Positions 61,752 through 64,000 of a stretch of DNA of 64,000 nt are shown here, in pieces. Numbering within the stretch: position 1 is the first letter of the stretch; each line of letters opens with the position of its first letter. A program made the position numbers and the translations under genes. Where the stretch lies: contig NZ_JH993793.1 of NCBI RefSeq assembly GCF_000316115.1, positions 581,517-645,516 of the forward strand. The letters run 5' to 3'. The notes under the pieces were generated by a model. That model had not been told where the DNA came from, made no database searches, and worked only from the letters and a program-made list of their open reading frames with translations. This DNA comes from Leptolyngbya sp. PCC 7375 (GTDB lineage: Bacteria; Cyanobacteriota; Cyanobacteriia; Phormidesmidales; Phormidesmidaceae).

Positions 61752-61907
61752 GATTAGGGGGAAACTTTCTATCTAATCCTCCAATTTAGTAGATTAGGTA
61801 GAAATCTTTCAGTCTAATACCCCTTATAAGAAGATTAGGTGGACATCTGTCAGCCTAACATACCGATTTGGGTGATTAGGTGGAAAGTTTCTATCTAATC
61901 ACCCAAG
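61752..61907. repeat. four degenerate palindromic repeats, period 40-41 bp
   Basis: Repeats begin at 61752, 61792, 61833 and 61874. Each is about 27 bp of the form GATTAGGTGGAAA...CTAATC, an imperfect dyad, separated by ~13-bp unlike spacers. Stems extend further in the last copy (GGGTGATTAG with CTAATCACCC). They abut the outer end of the cassette array. Nothing indicates CRISPR; spacers are far too short. Confidence 0.8.
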
Positions 61908-62895
61908 GCTTTATACAGTGATGTAGTTGCATAAAACTACAGCTATACCACCTCGCCCCTACCACTCCATCAACCTCGGATCAAAATCAATACTATCCAC
62001 CGCCGCCGGACCACCCACATCCTCCACATCCTGCATCCACGCCTCAAACCGGGCCGCCTAACTCAGCGCGATACGGCCATGGCCAAAAGTACTTCAGCTT
62101 ACCCATCGCATTCCGCGATTTAGGCAACGGGTCTGCCCCTTGTCCGGCAATTTGCGGTCTTGGTCGGGGCATAGGCTTTTAACCCACGATTGAACAGTTC
62201 GATTCTAAACGGATGAAATCACCGCCTGCAGTGTCATCAACCACAACATCCTAGAGACCTACCTCACTGACCAGTCACAAAAACTCACAACATTAACCTT
62301 TATGTCAGAAAAGAGACATTGATCCACTCAAGGAATATGCTAAATACATGAGCTGAAAGGCTCGTAACCACAACAAAAAAGGAGGTCAACAATCGACATC
62401 TCAACAGAATCGTTTGACGACTCAATACCAGCACCCAACCAGGTCACTGATATTTCTTCTTGCTTGCACTAGAGAGCATTGTGTTTAGTAAAGATAAATC
62501 TTCTAACAACAACTCTTGAACGTCTTGTCTAATGTAGAAGAATTCCTCAGGTAGATCGTTCTGGGTGCTGTTGTGCTTTAAAGCGCCCCTAGAGCAATTG
62601 CCCAACGCTACAACTCACTGGGCCACGGCATAAGGCAGCCCGAGAATCCTTCAGTTAATATCAAAACAACTCATTACGCTGTGATCCCACACCTAACTTA
62701 AAAAAAAATGATGGTTGTGTAAGCAGACGGTGGGATTATTCTGCCAAGGGTGTGGTCTGCCACATATCGGCATACAGTGGATTCACGGACAAAGCAAACT
62801 ATTGCATAACTTCCTATCTCGAACCCTATATCTAAGTAAACAGAGCACTGTTTTACTTACCTAAATAAATTTAGGCACCCTCTATATCTAACCTG
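61908..62895. other. non-coding or decayed region
   Basis: No intact gene. On the minus strand, 61959-62060 reads ARFEAWMQDVEDVGGPAAVD and on to LMEW before TAG, which looks like the C-terminal end of a lost gene, preceded by a stop. On the plus strand near 62213-62323 a short frame (DEITACSVINHNILETYL) ends in TGA. The rest shows no recognisable feature. Confidence 0.4.
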
Positions 62896-62935
62896 CAGCC
62901 CTCCGTGAACCTTAGCGTTCGTGGAGGGCTGCTTA
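62896..62935 (+). promoter_or_regulatory. stable hairpin upstream of the DUF4278 gene
   Basis: GCAGCCCTCC and GGAGGGCTGC pair perfectly and the stem extends inwards through GTGAAC/GTTCGT around a short loop; a weak TTATTTG follows. It could end an upstream transcript or be a 5'-leader element of the gene at 63007. Confidence 0.5.
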
Positions 62936-63006
62936 TTTGAAGCAGGGCTGTAGTATCCAGGTACGCAGAAAACCAACACACTCACACACCTATCAGGACT
63001 TTATCT

Positions 63007-63186
63007 ATGAAACTCACTCATCTTGGTGCGTCCTACACTCCCTCTGCTCAGACTATCGAAACCATCGAAACCGATACTGAGCTGTCCTTTATGGGTCGCA
63101 CCTTCAAAATGAGAGCCCCCAAAGCCATGCCTGCTCAGCCTGCTGCTCGTAGCCTCACCTATCGCGGCATTCGCTACAGCGCCTAA
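63007..63186 (+). CDS. short DUF4278-type protein
   Basis: 59 residues (MKLTHLGASYTPSAQTIETI at the start), ending in the family signature RSLTYRGIRYSA. The N-terminal half is Thr/Glu-rich and the middle contains FMGRTFKMRAP. Single motif copy at the C-terminus, in contrast to the three copies in the protein at 34649-34840. The gene has its own terminator 37 bp after the stop and a hairpin 70 bp before the start, so it is a monocistronic unit. Confidence 0.75.
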   Translation: MKLTHLGASYTPSAQTIETIETDTELSFMGRTFKMRAPKAMPAQPAARSLTYRGIRYSA

Positions 63187-63222
63187 GGCCAAATTCCAAC
63201 GTTCGATACAGCACAGTGAACG

Positions 63223-63253
63223 GCCTCTGACAGCAGTGTCAGGGGCTTTTTTA
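63223..63253 (+). terminator. intrinsic terminator of the DUF4278 gene
   Basis: GCCTCTGACA (63223-63232), loop GCAG, TGTCAGGGGC (63237-63246), then TTTTTTATT. One wobble pair in a ten-pair stem. Confidence 0.88.
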
Positions 63254-63367
63254 TTGGGCTTTGATAAACCTGTGATGCCCGTCACTGGGTTTACCCAGCC
63301 AATCTAAGAAACCCCGTAAGCAACCGTCAGTCATCGGTCCGATAGAGTTGCCCCGGCATTCTTATAA

Positions 63368-63583
63368 CCAGCGGTTGAGAGTCTCCAAACTGAGCGATTA
63401 AACGCTCTGAATACTCGCACTAAGAACAGCATTCACAAACTAAGTCTTGAGCACCTCAACAACCAAACCAAAACCGTTGAGGATATTCAAACTAATAGTT
63501 TGGAAACGTTGGATGCTCGGACAAAAGCTGTTGATCACATCCAGAAAGAGTTCGAAAACAGACAGACTACCACGGTTCTATGA
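63368..63583 (+). pseudogene. coiled-coil protein remnant with 18-residue repeats
   Basis: A 71-codon frame without a start codon follows a TAA. It reads as three related ~18-residue units of the type SLEHLNNQTKTVEDIQTN, SLETLDARTKAVDHIQKE and an earlier TERLNALNTRTKNSIHKL. The Leu spacing predicts a coiled coil. It is probably the C-terminal relic of a longer repeat protein. Confidence 0.45.
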
Positions 63584-63689
63584 CGGGCTCATCAATGACA
63601 GACTCAACTGCGGCTGGCTATAGAACCTCTTGGCTAGCAAAAAAATTAAGCATTGCGATCAGTTGCCGCTTTGGACAGAGTGAATTCAA

Positions 63690-63998
63690 CTAATTAGCCA
63701 GATCTTGGAGCGCCGCTTTAAGGTTGATCAAGCCCTGACGTATCCGCGACTTGACCGTCCCCAGAGGAATATTCGTGTGACTGGAAATTTCGGATTGACT
63801 CAGCCCATGATAAAAACTTAACCACAATAGATCTCGCTGCTTGTTGGGTAGGGCTTGCAGTGCCTCTCGGACTCGGTGCGATCGCTCCCCTTGGAAAACC
63901 TGCTCCTCAGGTAGTGAAAAGGTTTCCACGGCTGGCCCCTGATGAGTCAGCCCCTTGAGAATGCGATGTCGATTACGGCTACTTCGCACGCGATCAAT
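63690..63998 (-). CDS. ECF-type sigma factor, C-terminal part (5' end outside window)
   Basis: The frame is open at the window edge (preceded by IDRVRSSRNRHR, the end of sigma region 2). Region 4 is clear: EALQALPNKQRDLLWLSFYH, then the helix-turn-helix GLSQSEISSHTNIPLGTVKSRIRQG. It would direct RNA polymerase to a stress or envelope regulon; target and any anti-sigma factor lie outside the window. Confidence 0.85.
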   Translation of the reverse strand: MDRVRSSRNRHRILKGLTHQGPAVETFSLPEEQVFQGERSHRVREALQALPNKQRDLLWLSFYHGLSQSEISSHTNIPLGTVKSRIRQGLINLKAALQDLAN

Positions 63999-64000
63999 CG

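Noticed and set aside
61752..61907. CRISPR array
   Set aside because: The repeats are degenerate, the spacers are only ~13 bp, and no cas genes are near.
63001..63285. A 94-residue minus-strand frame
   Set aside because: It is the shadow of the DUF4278 gene at 63007-63186 and of its terminator.
1..64000. tRNA or rRNA genes
   Set aside because: No cloverleaf-like TTCGANTC arm with matching acceptor stem and no ribosomal RNA landmark was recognised on reading; a tRNAscan run would be decisive.

Overview
The window looks like a chromosomal stretch of a cyanobacterium. It has many HIP1-type GCGATCGC octamers, a PsbU-like photosystem II gene, DUF4278 proteins and WD40/STAND-type proteins, and its mobile elements and LuxR/MalT-like regulator fit. 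Genus cannot be fixed from this alone. Much of it is accessory DNA: nested transposons, MITEs, broken genes, an integron-type cassette array and an illegitimate junction.

Layout. 1-2381: 3' part of a STAND/WD40 protein. 2446-8297: an ISAzo13-family element split first by a DUF6399 transposase-like element (8-bp target duplication) and then by an IS21-family element, which itself carries a 149-bp MITE. 8297-9093: a small secreted protein and a remnant of an ABC permease gene. 9482-28393: a large co-directional block. It has four multi-spanning GT-C-like membrane proteins, two GT2 enzymes (one fused to GtrA), a small SMR-type membrane protein, and in the middle FAAL, acyl-CoA dehydrogenase, ACP, MBOAT acyltransferase, an SGNH/DltD-like protein and an HTTM-DCC protein. 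FAAL/ACP/MBOAT/SGNH parallels DltA/C/B/D, so I read it as a fatty-acyl 'Dlt-like' system acylating a glycan or glycolipid built by the surrounding glycosyltransferases. 28428-33928: a convergent HlyD/ABC/permease/permease exporter operon.

33948-35553: small genes (DUF4278, host-attachment family, a PLDc_N remnant). 35702-37099: a thioredoxin-like plus CcdA/DsbD-like membrane protein. 37161-37995: a dead IS5-type element next to a broken phosphodiesterase gene. 38311-45620: a phosphonate (probably 2-aminoethylphosphonate) uptake and breakdown locus with FAD oxidoreductase, phosphonatase-like hydrolase, PhnF-type regulator and an ABC importer, and three copies of a likely PhnF operator. 46003-50441: acyltransferase, a structured RNA candidate with a strong terminator, an aldo/keto reductase, a PsbU-like protein and a secreted protein.

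50589-52843: a 5'-truncated P-type ATPase abutting an N-truncated plasmid-type gene, then a second MITE. 52830-59144: a run of minus-strand genes (two methyltransferases, VOC protein, P-loop kinase-like protein, DUF6326-like protein, small protein) below a MalT-like LuxR regulator. 59463-61747: four attC sites of 86-87 bp, all in the same orientation, with a nucleotidyltransferase, a PH-domain gene and a perfectly duplicated 185-bp mini-cassette; no integrase is visible. 61747-64000: repeats, remnants, a DUF4278 gene with its own terminator and the C-terminal part of an ECF sigma factor running off the edge.

Family names rest on motif recognition from memory; no database search was possible.
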